Shown here: piece after piece, positions 22,625 through 34,749 of the stretch
Layout of the letters: each line of letters opens with the position of its first letter
Numbering within the stretch: position 1 is the stretch's first letter
Assembly (NCBI GenBank): GCA_031002005.1
Contig: JARYHS010011408.1
Coordinates: 215,150,402-215,214,401 of the forward strand
Source of the DNA: Vandiemenella viatica
Taxonomy: Eukaryota; Arthropoda; Insecta; Orthoptera; Morabidae
Direction: 5' to 3'
DNA length: 64,000 bases
Made by a program: the position numbers and the translations under genes
The notes under the pieces: model-generated
What the model saw: the letters and a program-made list of their open reading frames with translations, nothing else
Databases searched by the model: none
Told to the model about the DNA's origin: nothing

Positions 22625-22760
22625 TCTCGTTAGCAAGAGACCTGATGGAGACAACAGAGGATGTTGTCAAAACATTGTCTTCATTTGTAGAAAATATCCG
22701 GCCACAAACCTGTGAAAACTATGTTGCAACCAAAGGTCTTTATTCCCCTATGGACATGGA
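22625..22760 (+). repeat. Penelope-type terminal repeat, plus orientation, hammerhead-like
   Basis: Contains ACCTGATGGAGACAACAGAG, GATGTTGTCAAAACATTGTC and AAACCTGTGAAAACTATGTT. It is the inverted partner of 19370-19510. Core boxes are degenerate (CUGAUGG; AAAA). Confidence 0.6.
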
Positions 22761-22807
22761 AAGAGCCTCCCAAAAGGGATCTATATTAATAATAATGTTA
22801 AAAGCAC

Positions 22808-23037
22808 CGAGCGTGGTGGATGAGCAGTAACATTTTGGCCTCACATTCGGGATGAAGTGGGTTCAAAACCCGGTCCGGCCATTAAGATTTGGGGTTTCCA
22901 TAGTTTCCTTAAATCACTCCAGGCCAATGCTGGGACGATTCCTTCAAAAGACAATGGCCGAATTCCTTCCTGCTCCTTGGCCACAGTCCTTTTCCACCTC
23001 TAATAATCTCGACAAGGTGTAAAATCATAAGCAAAAC
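22808..23037 (+). mobile_element. tRNA-headed SINE, copy 4 (full-length, plus strand)
   Basis: Starts CACCGAGCGTGGTGGATGAG (box-A region), has box B as GGTTCAAAACC, the body AAATCACTCCAGGCCAATGC and GGCCGAATTCCTTCCTG, and ends GTAAAATCATAAGCAAAA. It sits directly upstream of the LINE that starts at about 23050. Confidence 0.9.
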
Positions 23038-23049
23038 AGGCCAGTCACC

Positions 23050-24395
23050 ATTGAGGGTTTATCTAAAATTAAAAAGGAACTACTAAAAAATGTGACCCAT
23101 AAATCTGAATATGATGTTCAATGTTTACAAAAGACACAGAAGGAGATTGCTCAGAGCACACCAACATAAGAGGAATGTATTTTCTAGCTGAGATGCCACA
23201 CAAACAGCATGGTAGTGCCATCTTTGTTAAACTAGAACTAGCAGTGCTTTCCATGGCATTGAAATACTAACTATAGAGTTGAGTAGCTACATGGTCATGT
23301 CAATCTACAAGCCACCAAATGTGCAGTTCCTATTGAATCCACTGTCAAAATTCTACTGTCAGACTTCTCGGGTTGCTGCTGGTGACTTTAACGGCCATAG
23401 CAGCGTCTGGGGATACGAGGATGATGATGGGAATGGGGAAGCCATTCTAAATTGGTTAAAGTAGATAAGTAGATTGTTCTTCATAACAGTAAACTTCCAC
23501 ATTCTTTTAACAGTGGAAGATGGAAGCGGGGTTATAACACTGATCTGTTTTCATAAGTGATGTACCAAAACAGTTTCACACCCAATACATAACACCCAAC
23601 ATAGAGCAGTATGTATTCAGATATTAGCAGCAATCAAACCGTTGAAGATTCCATTCTGTTGGAGGTTTAATTTCAAAAACGCTAATTGGACAATTTTTAC
23701 TGAAAATTTGGATTATGTGATTTCAAACATAGGATCTTTGTCTGGGCACTATAATGATTTTTTGGAGGTCGTGTAAACATGTTCCCGTCTTTCAATTTCT
23801 AGAGGTTGCCACACAATGAACATTCCAGTCATGAATGAAGAGGTTTCAACTCTCCTGCAGAAATACCCTAGGCTCATTGAAAACAATCCTTTTTGCCAGG
23901 AAACAGTGGAATCTGATTTAGCACTGCACTCTGCACTTACAAAGACTGAGCAAGAATATTGGACTGAGACCCTGGAAAACATAAACCTGTCCAAAAATAG
24001 CTAACAGGTATTGCAACTTCTGAAAAGACTCAGCAATGACCCATGTGAAACCAATACACATGCTAATGTAACACCTGACCAAATAGAACATCAACTATTA
24101 CAGAATGGAAAACGGGGAATACTCAGAACAAAAGACGGGACTATGATAGTAAGACCATCGTAAGTAGAAACAAAAGATCTCTCCGTGGAATTTCAAATGG
24201 AAAGCTAAAGGAAGCTATTTAAAGGTGCAAAACTGGTAAAGCAACAGGTGTTTATGATATAAATGAGGAGCTGGTAAAATATTTTGAGACCGATGCAGTG
24301 GAATGGCTTTTACGTCTTTGCAATAACTGCCTGCAAGATAAACAGATACATAAGATATGGAGAAAGACAAAAGTTATTGGTGGAAGCAGTATTTC
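23050..24395 (+). pseudogene. LINE-1x (Jockey-group-like non-LTR retrotransposon), 5' half
   Basis: Plus-strand sequence with frame breaks. The endonuclease start region has CLQKTQKEIAQSTPT (about 23125). VMSIYKPPN (23293 on) and AAGDFNGHSSVWGYEDD (about 23370-23430) form the classical endonuclease signature. HSFNSGRWKRGYNTD follows, then a linker with EQEYWTETLENINLS. The beginning of the RT appears as CKTGKATGVYDINEELVKYF and KIWRKTKVI (24227-24385). The rest of the RT resumes at about 26175, beyond an inserted LINE. Confidence 0.7.
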
Positions 24396-24499
24396 CCTAC
24401 ACACAAAAGTGAAAGTGGGAGTACACATGTTTACCAATTTAAGTTTAAACGAAACATGTGTCATCTATCTACCAGAGACTCCCAGCCTAGTCTACTAAT

Positions 24500-26150
24500 C
24501 AGTTCTGTGATGCTTTCATAAGGACTGTAGCAAGCGGTTACGAATCAAGCGCTCTTCTCTGTACTTTCTCTATACTTTCGATCAACCTCTTACGAAACAG
24601 GTCCCAAATGGCACAACAATAATCCAAATGTGGACGCACAAGAGATTTGTACGCTATCTCCTTTGTTTGTTCATTACAATTTTTCAAGATTCTACCTATG
24701 AATCGCAACCTAGAATTTGCTCTACCTACTAACGAATTAATGTGTATGTCCCATTTCATGTTCCTTTGTACTGTTACTCCCAAATATTTAATAGAATCAA
24801 CCATATCAATAACTGTATTGTTTAACTCGTATTTCTGAACAATTGGATTCTTTTTGTTAGTTATGCTCATTGTCTTGCACTTTTTACAATTTAGAGTAAG
24901 TTGCTACTCAGCGCACCAAGCCAAAATAACATCCAGATCACGCTGAATTTCTAAGCAATCGGCCATATTTCTTACTTCCCTATATATAACCGCATCATCA
25001 GCAAACAATCTAAAAAGGCTTTTCACTTTGTCTCCGAGATCGTTTATAAAAATTAAGAAAAGAAGTGGTCTTATTACACTTCCTTGAGGTACACCCGATG
25101 TAACATCTAGATTACAAGAACATTCTCCTTCAACAACAACATACTGCGACCGATCAGTTAGAAACCTGATCCGATATACTGTACGCTCGAAGCTTCGCTA
25201 AAAGGCGGATGTGTGGCACAGAGTCAAAGGCTTTCTGGAAATCTAAAAAAACTGCATCTACTTGTGAACCTGCATCGATAACTTTCATTATGTCATGTGT
25301 AAATAGGGCCAGCTGTGTTTCACAAGATCTTTTCTTCCGAAATCCGTGTAGATTTGTTGTAAGCAAATTATTATCATCTAGAAAATTCATAATGTTCAAA
25401 CATATAATATGCTCCATAACCCTACTAAAAACAGATGTTATAGATATGGGACGATAGTTTCCAGGATCAGTTCGATCACCTTTTTTGAAAATCGGAGTTA
25501 CTTGTGCGATTTTCCAGTCTGAAGGTACTTTTCGCTCTTCTAATGATTTACTGAATATATCAGACAGAAATGGCCCGATTTCCGCCACATACTCTGAGAA
25601 TACTCTTACTGGAATTCCATCCAGGCCCGGTGCTTTCCCCCACTTCAGGAGCTCTAATTGCTTAATAATACCTGCAGTATCTATTCGTAATGATTCCATC
25701 ACCGACTCGCCACGGCGTGGGAACACGGGAATACTATCCTTATGTTCATTTGTAAATGAATTTTTGAATACAGTATTTAGTACGTTATTTACATTATTTC
25801 TTAACTCCTCAACAATAGCTATGTCGGAATCGGGTGGACGGTAGAAGGCGCCTATGATGACCCAGCAACGTTGAGTTTAAACCATTTGATTTCACAGATC
25901 GTATCGACGTCTATTTCATTACATGTGAGAAATTTACTCACAGCTATAAATACCCCACCTCCATGAGAATGTAATCTGTCTTTACAAAAAACGTTCATGC
26001 TATCTTTAAAAGTTTCGGCAGAACTTATTTCCGGTTTCAACCAACTTTCTGTACCGATAACGATATCCGCTTCCGTACTACAAATAACGCTTTCAAGTTC
26101 TGGTTGTTTGTTACAAACGCTTTCTCTGTTATGGCTACCTCTACAAAATA
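24500..26150 (-). pseudogene. LINE-2x (CR1/L2/Jockey-like) inserted in LINE-1x, antisense
   Basis: Minus strand, 26150 to 24500. An endonuclease N-terminal part (IVIGTESWLKPEISS, then DRLHSHGGGVFIAV) jumps directly to GAFYRPPDSDI, and most of the endonuclease domain is missing, so there is an internal deletion. The RT is nearly complete: KWGKAPGLDGIPVRVF, TPIFKKGDRTDPGNYRPIS, GFRKKRSCETQLALF, AVFLDFQKAFDSVPH, TSGVPQGSVIRPLLFLIF, and catalytic LFADDAVIY (about 25015-24990). The thumb region is IKYLGVTV and HLDYCCAIWD (to about 24540). Only a few stops interrupt it, for example in WCAE-stop-QLTL near 24907. It is younger than its host LINE-1x, which is more decayed. Confidence 0.82.
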
Positions 26151-26164
26151 TTTAAAAGAATGCT

Positions 26165-27130
26165 CCTAAATTAAATGAGCCCAAAAATCGAGCCTAAACT
26201 GATACATGAGCAAGCAGGTTTGAAATCTAACAAAAACTGCACCGCAAAATTCCTCAACCTGACTCGGCACATTAAGGATAGTTTTGAGCTGGGGTTAGTC
26301 AAGGAAGTGGTTTTTGTAGATCTCTCTGCATCATTTGACTCCAAATAGCATAACATCTTGTTGCATAAACTATATCAACTTACAAATGACTGAGTTCACA
26401 GAAACCATCACAAATTTACGAAGTGAAGGTTTTATGTTGAATTTCAGGATAGCAAGTCGATGGAGACCACAAAAAAATTGGATGCTACAAGGAGAGTGCA
26501 GTTATTCAATATTTACACTAACAATCAACCCCAGCCATCTGTGCAGATGATTTAGCAGTAGTAACACAAGCCAAAGATTTTGGAACAGTGGAAGAGAATC
26601 ACTCTATCACAAGCTACTATAAGTTGAAACCGAGTCCATCCAATACTCAGTGATGTGCCTTCCATCTACGAAACAGACACACAAACAGGAAACTGAAAGT
26701 CATATAGGATGGTATAGAACTAGATCATTTTCAATCAAAAATATCTTGGTGGGGAAACCATGGAAAACCCAAATCTGGATGCCCAGATGGGGATTCGAAC
26801 CAGCGTCCTCCCGAATGTGAGGCCAGAATGTTAACCGTTCACCCACCACGCTCGGTTGGCCCAGAACAATATCCTGCAGAAACTCAAGAGGAAGTGTAAG
26901 GAGAGTACATCTTGCAATGCTCAACTGTGTTATTCTGTTGCAGGATATGCCTGTCTCAATTGGTATACGTGTGATTTGTAGCCATAACATTGGGTTGTAA
27001 ACAGCTGGTCTATTAAAATTCACTGACATGCGACAGCGCATCACGATTAAAAAAAACATTAGACATGCCGTACCTAGACTCAAATTCGCTTACAGATGTC
27101 ATCCAGGATTTTCCAAAGCAGTGAGAATTC
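26165..27130 (+). pseudogene. LINE-1x, 3' half (rest of RT), interrupted by a SINE
   Basis: The plus strand continues the RT of LINE-1x: PKLIHEQAGLKSNKNCT-type coding (about 26185), KEVVFVDLSASFDS (about 26305-26345, the catalytic A motif), a block around 26400-26520, then CADDLAVVTQAKDF (about 26540-26580, the catalytic ADD) and FHLRNRHTNRKLKVI (about 26660-26700). The SINE at 26751-26857 follows, then AQNNILQKLKRKCKES and QLCYSVAGYACLNWY (about 26862-26970). The motif order continues exactly where 24395 stopped, which supports a single original element. Confidence 0.7.
26751..26857 (-). mobile_element. tRNA-headed SINE, copy 5 (head only)
   Basis: Minus-strand head portion. In the sense direction it has CCGAGCGTGGTGGGTGAACG, box B GGTTCGAATCC, and GGATGCC...CCAAATCTGG ... 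GGAAAACC, ending at the GGTTTCCCC block. The tail half is absent. Confidence 0.85.
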
Positions 27131-29086
27131 ACATTGTTTTGATGTTTTGAAATAAAACCTGTGTGTGACCACACAACTCGATGAAATAATTCTAATTTTT
27201 TTCTGCCAAGTAAATTTTGGGGCAACTTAAATCATAGTGCTTGGTGAAGTGTTATATCAAGTTCATAGTTTGTTCTATGTTATCAATTAATGAACAATGA
27301 TGATTGAGATAAGGAGAATGTTTTAGTAACTCCTCAAGAAGAAAAGGCTCCCAAGCTATTTGAGAAAAATACTAATAATTGATCATTTGCAATAGTGGCT
27401 AGAGTCAACATTTCATTCAGATTATTTATAATTAAAGAAAAGTACATAACAAAAAATATCAGTTGTTTTCATTATATACACAATAATGATAATCTGTTAA
27501 GAGACAACAGTACAAAATGTCTTCTGAAATTAATAAGGAAAAAAGCTACGTGGCACACAGGAGGAGGGGAATGGAAGGTTTAGAGGCAAAAGCCACACCA
27601 GGCTACGAGCGGGGAGAGGGGCTTCAAGAGAGGCCAAAATTGAGCCACCTAGTTTATGGACACTCGTTAAAGAGATTCTGTTCTTCCATTAGGAGCTACT
27701 CTATCTCAATACTTCAGACATTTTACAACCTTATTTCTTATATGATTAAACATCTATATCAGGTTTTTCCACACGTTATATATTCATCAGACTTATGAAC
27801 TAAGATATCTGGTACCTATACTATCCATAACAAACATATTAACTTACTTGCTAGGTATATATTAGACAAAGTATTATCTATCAGATACCAAAAACTTATT
27901 TTTTTTTCACAAAAATAAATTTTATAGCAAAATTAAGATACAATAATAGAAAACAATGTCTATTCACGTGGAAAAAGGCATAGAATTAAGGAGCTTGAAT
28001 AATTTTCCACAGCATTAAGGTGCACTATAGTGTTATGAAATTATTAGTAGTGATGATAATTACTAAGCCAATTAGAACAAAAATTATATTATATATACCA
28101 GTCTTCAGTAAATTATTAACATATACGTATCCAACTATTCATATTCCAGTTATCCTTGGTTTATTGGTATGATCCCTTAAAATAGCAATTATGCTTTTGA
28201 TGACTGTTTTACCACCAAACCTGACCTGAGAATCAATAATAAATGCTGAAATAGCCAAATTCATGTTGTGCATGCAAACCATATTCTGTAGTTTGACTAT
28301 AATGATGTCCTGTATTCAAGTTCTTATGCAAACTCACGATCCTACAATTGGATTACCCAGTACCTAAGGTGTTAATAATACTTTAAAATTTGTTACGAAG
28401 CATGCAGGGGATTCATAAAAATAAATAGGTAAGCAATTACACCATACAATATTCAATTTTGACAGTTAATTTGCACTTAATTACAATTAATTACTCCCTC
28501 ATCTTTTTACCTCAGGTATTTTTATTACACTGAAGTAACTGTATTATTTTGATAAATGGACTACAAAATAATGTTTGTTAGTCACAGAATAATTTGTAAA
28601 TCTAAAAGGTTTCCTAACTTATTCTGGCTATAACTTATTCTGGCCTAACTTATTTAACATGATTTTAGTTAAAAGTGATTCGTAAGTCTGTCATCTTGAA
28701 TTTCTTTAAATTTTCGTCACTTTGCTGTACAATTAGGGGAGAGCGGAGATACACAGCAATGGCCATTTCACAAGCTAAACTAAACAAATGTACCCATATA
28801 CAAAATTTATTGCATTTTAATATATATTCAATGATATTACTCTTGAAGAGTCAAGCAAAAAAAAGTTTTTTTCATCCCGCTGTTACTTGAAGGCAAAGCT
28901 GCCAATTTTTTTTCTTAGTATAGATCTGTTTTAAGGGCAATGTAACACACCTTCCCTTGAAATTCACAGAAGATCGAAGGCAAACAAACGGATATGATGA
29001 AATTAAAGGTGTCTTTTTTTTTTTTAGCTATTTGACTACGGAACCCTAAAACTAAATGTCGTAGGCCATTTTTCCGCAGATGCTCA
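27131..29086. other. Intron 2 sequence, nothing recognised
   Basis: AT-rich sequence. The open stretch at 27517-27798 has no domain and no homologue that I recognise. Confidence 0.5.
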
Positions 29087-29136
29087 GTAAATTAATTAAT
29101 AAAATGACGCCAATGCAACTGTATTATGTAGGTTTA

Positions 29137-29190
29137 TTGCCGTACGTGTTTCGCCTCTCATCGAGGCATCATCAGCGACGAATCTATTTT
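29137..29190 (-). ncRNA. Hammerhead ribozyme-like motif (left arm)
   Basis: On the minus strand: CTGATGA, T, stem GCCTC, loop GATGA, GAGGC, then GAAAC. Both conserved boxes are intact and the 5-bp stem II is perfect. Stems I and III cannot be settled by eye. Confidence 0.6.
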
Positions 29191-30061
29191 AAAATTTACA
29201 TTGGGTTTACAAACTTATTTGACATAACGCTAAATTGATACATTTTCTTATTATTTACATTTACTATTTACATTAGTGGATTTCAGGATAGTAACCACAC
29301 ATCTTTGCTTTCTCTCCAAAGCATGTTTACATTACAGCCATTTGTCTTTGCTGTTGTGTACAGGATATATACATTGCATCTTCTACGATTCGCTTGTTTT
29401 CGGTGGCCATCTTTTTTTCTTACTGTCAAAGGTGGTGATGCGCTGACGGCGCCAGATTTGAAATTGCGTGGGAGATTTTATTTATAATTTTATGCAAGTG
29501 TGTGAGTGCATGTATTTGTTAGATTTATTTCTTTACTGTAGGGTTATTGTATGTTTATCAGTTTGAACCAATTACAAGCACAATACCCTCACTCTACAAG
29601 AAAACTACCACATACAAAAAGCAATAAAAAATGGCAAGCAGGTACTGAATGACCACATAAACTTAACAAACCAAACACTGTTCAAACAGGTAAACATACA
29701 ATAACCCTACAGTAAAGAAATAAACCTAACAAATACATGCACTCACACACTTACATAAAATTAGAAATAAAATCTCCCACGCAATTTCAAATCTTGCGCC
29801 GTCAGCGCATCACCACCTATGACAGTCAGAAAATAAGATGGCCACCGAAAACAAGCGAATTGTAGAAGACGCAATGTTTATATCCTGTACACAACAGCAA
29901 AGACAAATGGCTGTAATGGAAACATGGTTTGGAGAGAAAGCAAAGATGTTTGGTTACTATCCTGAAATCCACTAATGTAAATAGTAAGTGTAAATAATAA
30001 GAAAATGTATCAATTTAGCGTTATGTCAAATAAGTTTGTAAACCCAATGTAAATTTTAAAA

Positions 30062-30120
30062 TAGATTCGTCGCTGATGATGCCTCGATGAGAGGCGAAAC
30101 GTGTACGGCAATAAACCTAC
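30062..30120 (+). ncRNA. Hammerhead ribozyme-like motif (right arm)
   Basis: Plus-strand mirror copy: CTGATGA at 30072-30078, stem II GCCTC/GAGGC, GAAAC at about 30095-30099, then GTGTACGGCAATAAACC. Identical core to the left-arm copy. Confidence 0.6.
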
Positions 30121-30162
30121 GTAATACAGTTGCATTGGCGTCATTTTATTAATTAATTTTAA

Positions 30163-31246
30163 AAAAAACTCTTTATAAAGTTTTATTGAAAATTTCATAA
30201 AATACAATGAAAGAAACAAGTTGGGAAAAGGAGGGGGGGGTTATAGCCAGAATGAAAACCCGGTTTCAAAACCAAAACAAACGAGAAATTTAGATTTTTT
30301 CCTATCATTCTTCTCAGCTTAAGATTATGGGAGTATACCATGCAGTTCCAGTTTATCATATTTCAGGTATTTATGATTCTTAGCCACCTGCTGATTACTA
30401 TTTCACTCAGCAGTAGGAGACAAAATATTGTTTCAAAGTAAACAGTATGGTGTTGATACATCGTTACACTCACATAAAACCAAAAACCCAGAGAAATCTG
30501 GAAAGCACAGCTCTCTACTCAACCTTTAGAAACAATGAGAAGAAACAATTAGGATTTATGCAACTTAATATACCAGTCACCAATTAAAAGGTTTACCATA
30601 CTTTATATCATCTAGTATTTTAGTACAATTTCATATACAAATGATAAAAAGTCTTACAAATGTATCTACCAAAACAACTATAGTGTGTGTGTTTTGTTTA
30701 AATACGTTCCCACTATTCTGTTTGCATTACTTGTAGCTTTGAGGAGGAGAGTAGGATCATTCCAGCATTCTGCTAAGCAACCACAGAAAACTGATTAATA
30801 ATGGTTACCAAGATGGCCAGGAAATCAGTTCTGAAATTTGAAGTGAAACTTTGTACTTCAGTATGTCTGGTATGAATGAATGTTTCAATTAACAATAAAT
30901 TTCACCTTATAACAGCATTTGGTATAGTTAGTGTTTGCTAAATGTTTAATTTTCGATAAAAAAATACCAACATTCACTTAGACTATCACAAAAACATCAC
31001 AGAAAAATAAAGATCAGACTAATTGTAACTCTTAATGTTTCTGGGACCACTGTTAATAATTATCTTAACGAAACAATTCCACTTCACAAATAAAAACAAA
31101 CTAAAAGCTAGGTTTACAGTGACACTAATAGAGAACATGACACTGAAGAGAGAACCCATTTTTTTCTACCACATTCCTAAACTCAGATTAGCATTTTAAA
31201 TATATGTAACATTTACAGAAATAGTAAAACAAAAAAAGCTATTTAC
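30163..31246. other. Intron 2 sequence next to the exon donor, nothing recognised
   Basis: AT-rich, no coding signal. The donor GTAAAT of the large zinc-finger exon is at 31246. Confidence 0.5.
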
Positions 31247-32422
31247 CGAGAAGGATATTTCTTTCCACAGAGCAAACAGGGAAACTTGCTACGTAAATCA
31301 GGGTTTAAGTGTAAACGACGGTGGATGCGCAGATTACTTAAATGTTTCAGACTCTTTCCACACAAATCACAAAGATATTGTGCCTCTGTAGAATGAGTTG
31401 CTAGGTGACTGTTGTATCCACTTTTACTACTAAATTTTTTATCACATGTCTCACAACGGAAAGGTTTTTCAATTACGTTATGAACCATCAAATGAGCCTT
31501 TAAACTTGGTTTATAATTAAATCTCTTGCCACAATATTCACAGATAAAACGTCTCTCTTTCTTATGTTCTTTTATATGCACTTTCATGACTTCTTTTGAT
31601 GAATTAGTAAAGCTGCAATGTCGACATTTATAAGTTTTAAAATGAGATCGTCTGTGCTTTTGTAATTCAATTCTATTTGTAGCTACAAAACTACAGAGTC
31701 TGCATTTTAACTTTTTACAAACACTATTTTTTTTGGAAGCAGAATTCGAAGCCCTACTAGTTCCATCCATCATATTTTTTATTTCTTGCAGAATTGTGGA
31801 TTGGACACACTCCTCTAATTCTGTAAATGCAGCAGGAGGTGTTACAGAGTAGCTGGTTGTATTTCCTTCACACTTGATACCTACTTCTACCTTGACTGAT
31901 GATAGTGCAGGTACTTCTTCTGTGGTTTGCAATTCGTCTACTTCTTCTGGAATTTGCAATTCCTCTTTTATTATACATTCGCTCAAAATATTACTGTTTG
32001 AACTATTATTTTGGAAATTTAAATCTGTTTCCTGACTTATTAAAAACTGGCCATTTGAATGGTCCTTATTCTCTGATAAGCTATTCATCTCAGATGCAGC
32101 AGCAGCACCACTTTTACCATGACCATCACCATTTAACATGCAACTGATCTGACTGTTTTCAGCTTCACAATTTTCAGATTTGATTCCTTCAAAACCATGC
32201 AGTTTGACTTTGTCCAATTTATTAATCACAGATGGTGGACCACATATTATCATTTTACAATCCTTGGTTGAACTATTAACATCGAAAGAATGCTGTGTAA
32301 TACCAGCTTCCTCATCTTGTACAGAATTTGAACTGCAAAATTCCATTTCCAATGATGGCATCTCTTTCTTACATGTTGTCTCACTGCAGTTCACAGATGA
32401 GTAATGTTGTCTCTTCTTTTTT
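31247..32422 (-). CDS. Zinc-finger gene, large exon with fingers 1-5 and half of finger 6 (1176 nt)
   Basis: The exon starts after the acceptor TTTCTTCAACAG (exon base 1 at 32422) and ends at the donor CTCG|GTAAAT (GT at 31246-31245). Its first base completes a codon and its last two bases (CG) begin one, giving 391 whole codons. The first roughly 250 residues are a low-complexity acidic, Ser/Asn/Glu-rich linker. Five complete C2H2 fingers follow, starting CRLCSF, CRHCSF, CEYCGK, CETCDK and CDLCGK, and then the first half of a sixth, CLLCGKKYPS. The first two fingers lack the usual Phe/Tyr spacing and TGEKP linkers, as in many insect multi-finger proteins. An upstream in-frame ATG at 32457 lies in the intron, before the acceptor, and is not the start codon in this model. 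Confidence 0.9.
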
Positions 32423-33590
32423 CTGTTGAAGAAAGACAACAAAATCATCAAAAGCAAATATATGCTGTTTTGAAGATGTGAAAGTTATGTTAAATGTGGG
32501 TGGTCTTGACAAGCACTGGTAAAAGTAGTAATACCAACTCTAGGTTAAACTAAAAAGGTGATTAAATTACATGCCTATAAAAATGGAAGTGAATATTTTA
32601 AAACATAATCCTTTGCTTGGTGTCATTCACTTTCAAGAGGTAATATTATATACTGTAGCAACAAGTACAAGGAAAAGTGGATAGCAGGAGCTGCAGTTTG
32701 GTTATGCCTACTTCAAATCAAACCATGTTCCATCTCATTAGTTAAAGATAACAAAGACAATAACATGATATATTTTATTTTTAAATGAACAACATTTCCT
32801 TTCAGTGTCTATATATTTCAACTAATTCTTCACTGGTCTAAAACAGCCTTTCCCAGCCTTTATGGTGGACCCCTTAGATATTAGACTATGATCGCTACAG
32901 ACCCCTTAATAATAACAACGATTAGAAACTGGCAAGATTAAAACTGTCATTTGACAGCTTGACTCGCATCTCACACATTGTGGCCAGAGTTCGCGTGTTC
33001 TCATGCTTCCATTTAAGCTTATGTAATTATTAATTGTATTTTGTCCTTGGAGCCCAGGTCCAAAATATTGAGTCCTTGGAAACAAGTATCATAAATTCTC
33101 ATCTATATAATTTATTGGGATTAAGTACTGTACTAGTTCATTCACAGTTCGAGAACCATCCAATAATTAGCTTCATACTGATACATTATTTCAATTCATA
33201 CTGGATCATCATTTAGTCTCAGAGCAATATAAAAAGTTATTCAATCATTCATAGGGAAGATTTGAATCACTGCAGCATAATACAAGATCATCACTGTTCA
33301 CATTAAGATTAAGGTATAAATGCAATATCTGTTGCCTCATTTAAAAAACAGAAAGGAAGATTATACTTCACCAACTCAAACACCTATAGAAAGTTACATT
33401 GGCTAATATAGTTTCTCTCAAAATGAAAAATTGATTCATTAATGCAAATATGTTGTGTCAAATAAGTCATGGTGAACAGACCTGAGATCTTCTGCACTAC
33501 TTTCAGATAGACTAGAGAAGAAGAAAGAAATAAACAGTATATTGGTATGTTAGTCACCATATAGAGTATATCTTCCACCACTAATACTCG
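32423..33590. other. Intron 1 sequence upstream of the large exon, nothing recognised
   Basis: Only the acceptor tract next to 32422 is interpretable. Confidence 0.5.
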
Positions 33591-33594
33591 ACTA

Positions 33595-34530
33595 TCAACA
33601 TTAATTTTGAGAAACTCTGAGAGCTGGCGTTGAAGAAATCCTTTTTTACTGGGTTAATTAAAGATATTTTGGATAAAATGGAATAGTGGGACCAAAATGA
33701 GAGTACAACATAGGATCCCTCTAAGGCATTTGACAGAGTGAACCATAAAATAGTGGTAGGAAAAACCACTAGATTGGATGAAAAAGTGACTTACTGGGTA
33801 GATGAATTCTTAAAAGGAAGGAAGCAAGAATAAAAATGTTAAATAATAAAAGCAAAACAGGAGAGGGTTGAGAACAGTAACAGAGGGAACAAGACAGGAT
33901 AACTCGCTGGGTAGGTAAATATGTTTGAAGATAAATGCCAGGTTATTGGATAAACAGATTATATATATAATAACAATAAGCAGGAAAATGCTTAAACACA
34001 ATAAAACTAAGGAAGGATAGGGAAATATGACAGAACAATATATATATATTATGATTGCAAGGTGAAGGAGGAATTTCTTGTTGAATAACTTAAACATCTT
34101 GGCACGAAATTTTGAAACTTAACAGAACAAGACATACTGTACAGGTGGTAGGGAGAGGTTTCAGGATCCCCCATGGGGAAATGAGTTACAAAACCTCGGT
34201 AAGGTAGTATGAGACCCACATATTGGGCATCAAACACAAAATCTGGAGGGGTTACAAAGGAGGGCAGATAGAGCTGAAAGTGGATGTATATTGGTAGAAG
34301 AATTAGGAGTAGTAAGGAAGATATGACCATGACCAAAAGCTGGCATTTGATTTTAGGTGTAAGAAAGGTGGAAAAACTTTCTTTAGTAGGTGAGTGACAT
34401 GGCGACTGTAACAAATTACTAAGGGAAATAATGAACAGTTTATCTGAAACACTGAAAGAATTTGAAATTAAAATTTGCAAAGGGCAAAAGTAAGTGGGTG
34501 GTGGAAAGGTCCTCAAGAAATAAATAAGTA
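33595..34530 (+). pseudogene. LINE RT fragment, heavily decayed
   Basis: SKAFDRVNHKIVVGKTTRLD (about 33715-33775) is the catalytic-A region of a CR1/L2-like RT, followed by TYWVDEFLKGRKQE and RVENSNRGNKTG. Around 34200-34320, PHIGHQTQNLEGLQRRADRA resembles the C-terminal thumb. The stretch at about 33968-34040 is an interspersed repeat (AGCAGGAAAATGCTT) that interrupts it. Confidence 0.6.
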
Positions 34531-34749
34531 AAAAATCACTCATTCATGAAATGTAGGGAAATTGCCAGCAACGTGTACAGTTAATAATAATCAAGTAATC
34601 AAGCATTGTGAGATATGTTTTAAACCAGGTGCATGTAATGTCCTTCAATTAATGGCAAATTTATATTAAAAAATTCAATTTTTCTTCGTTTCCCAATATT
34701 TTTATGAATTTGTGCTGCCCTACCATAATGTAATGTAAGGAATGGTTCT

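Larger units (their letters stand above)
29087..30162. repeat. Palindrome with about 473-bp arms, Penelope-type termini
   Basis: The left arm (29087-29560) and right arm (29690-30162) are near-perfect reverse complements, separated by 129 bp. Outer ends share ATGACGCCAATGCAACTGTA; inner ends share TACTGTAGGGTTATTGTATG. Each arm carries one hammerhead-like motif close to its outer end. Penelope-like elements often have inverted terminal-repeat arrangements; here almost no coding sequence lies between the arms. Confidence 0.85.

Noticed and set aside
34049..34543. A 164-codon minus-strand ORF
   Set aside because: Antisense of a decayed LINE thumb region; composition is that of reversed repeat sequence.
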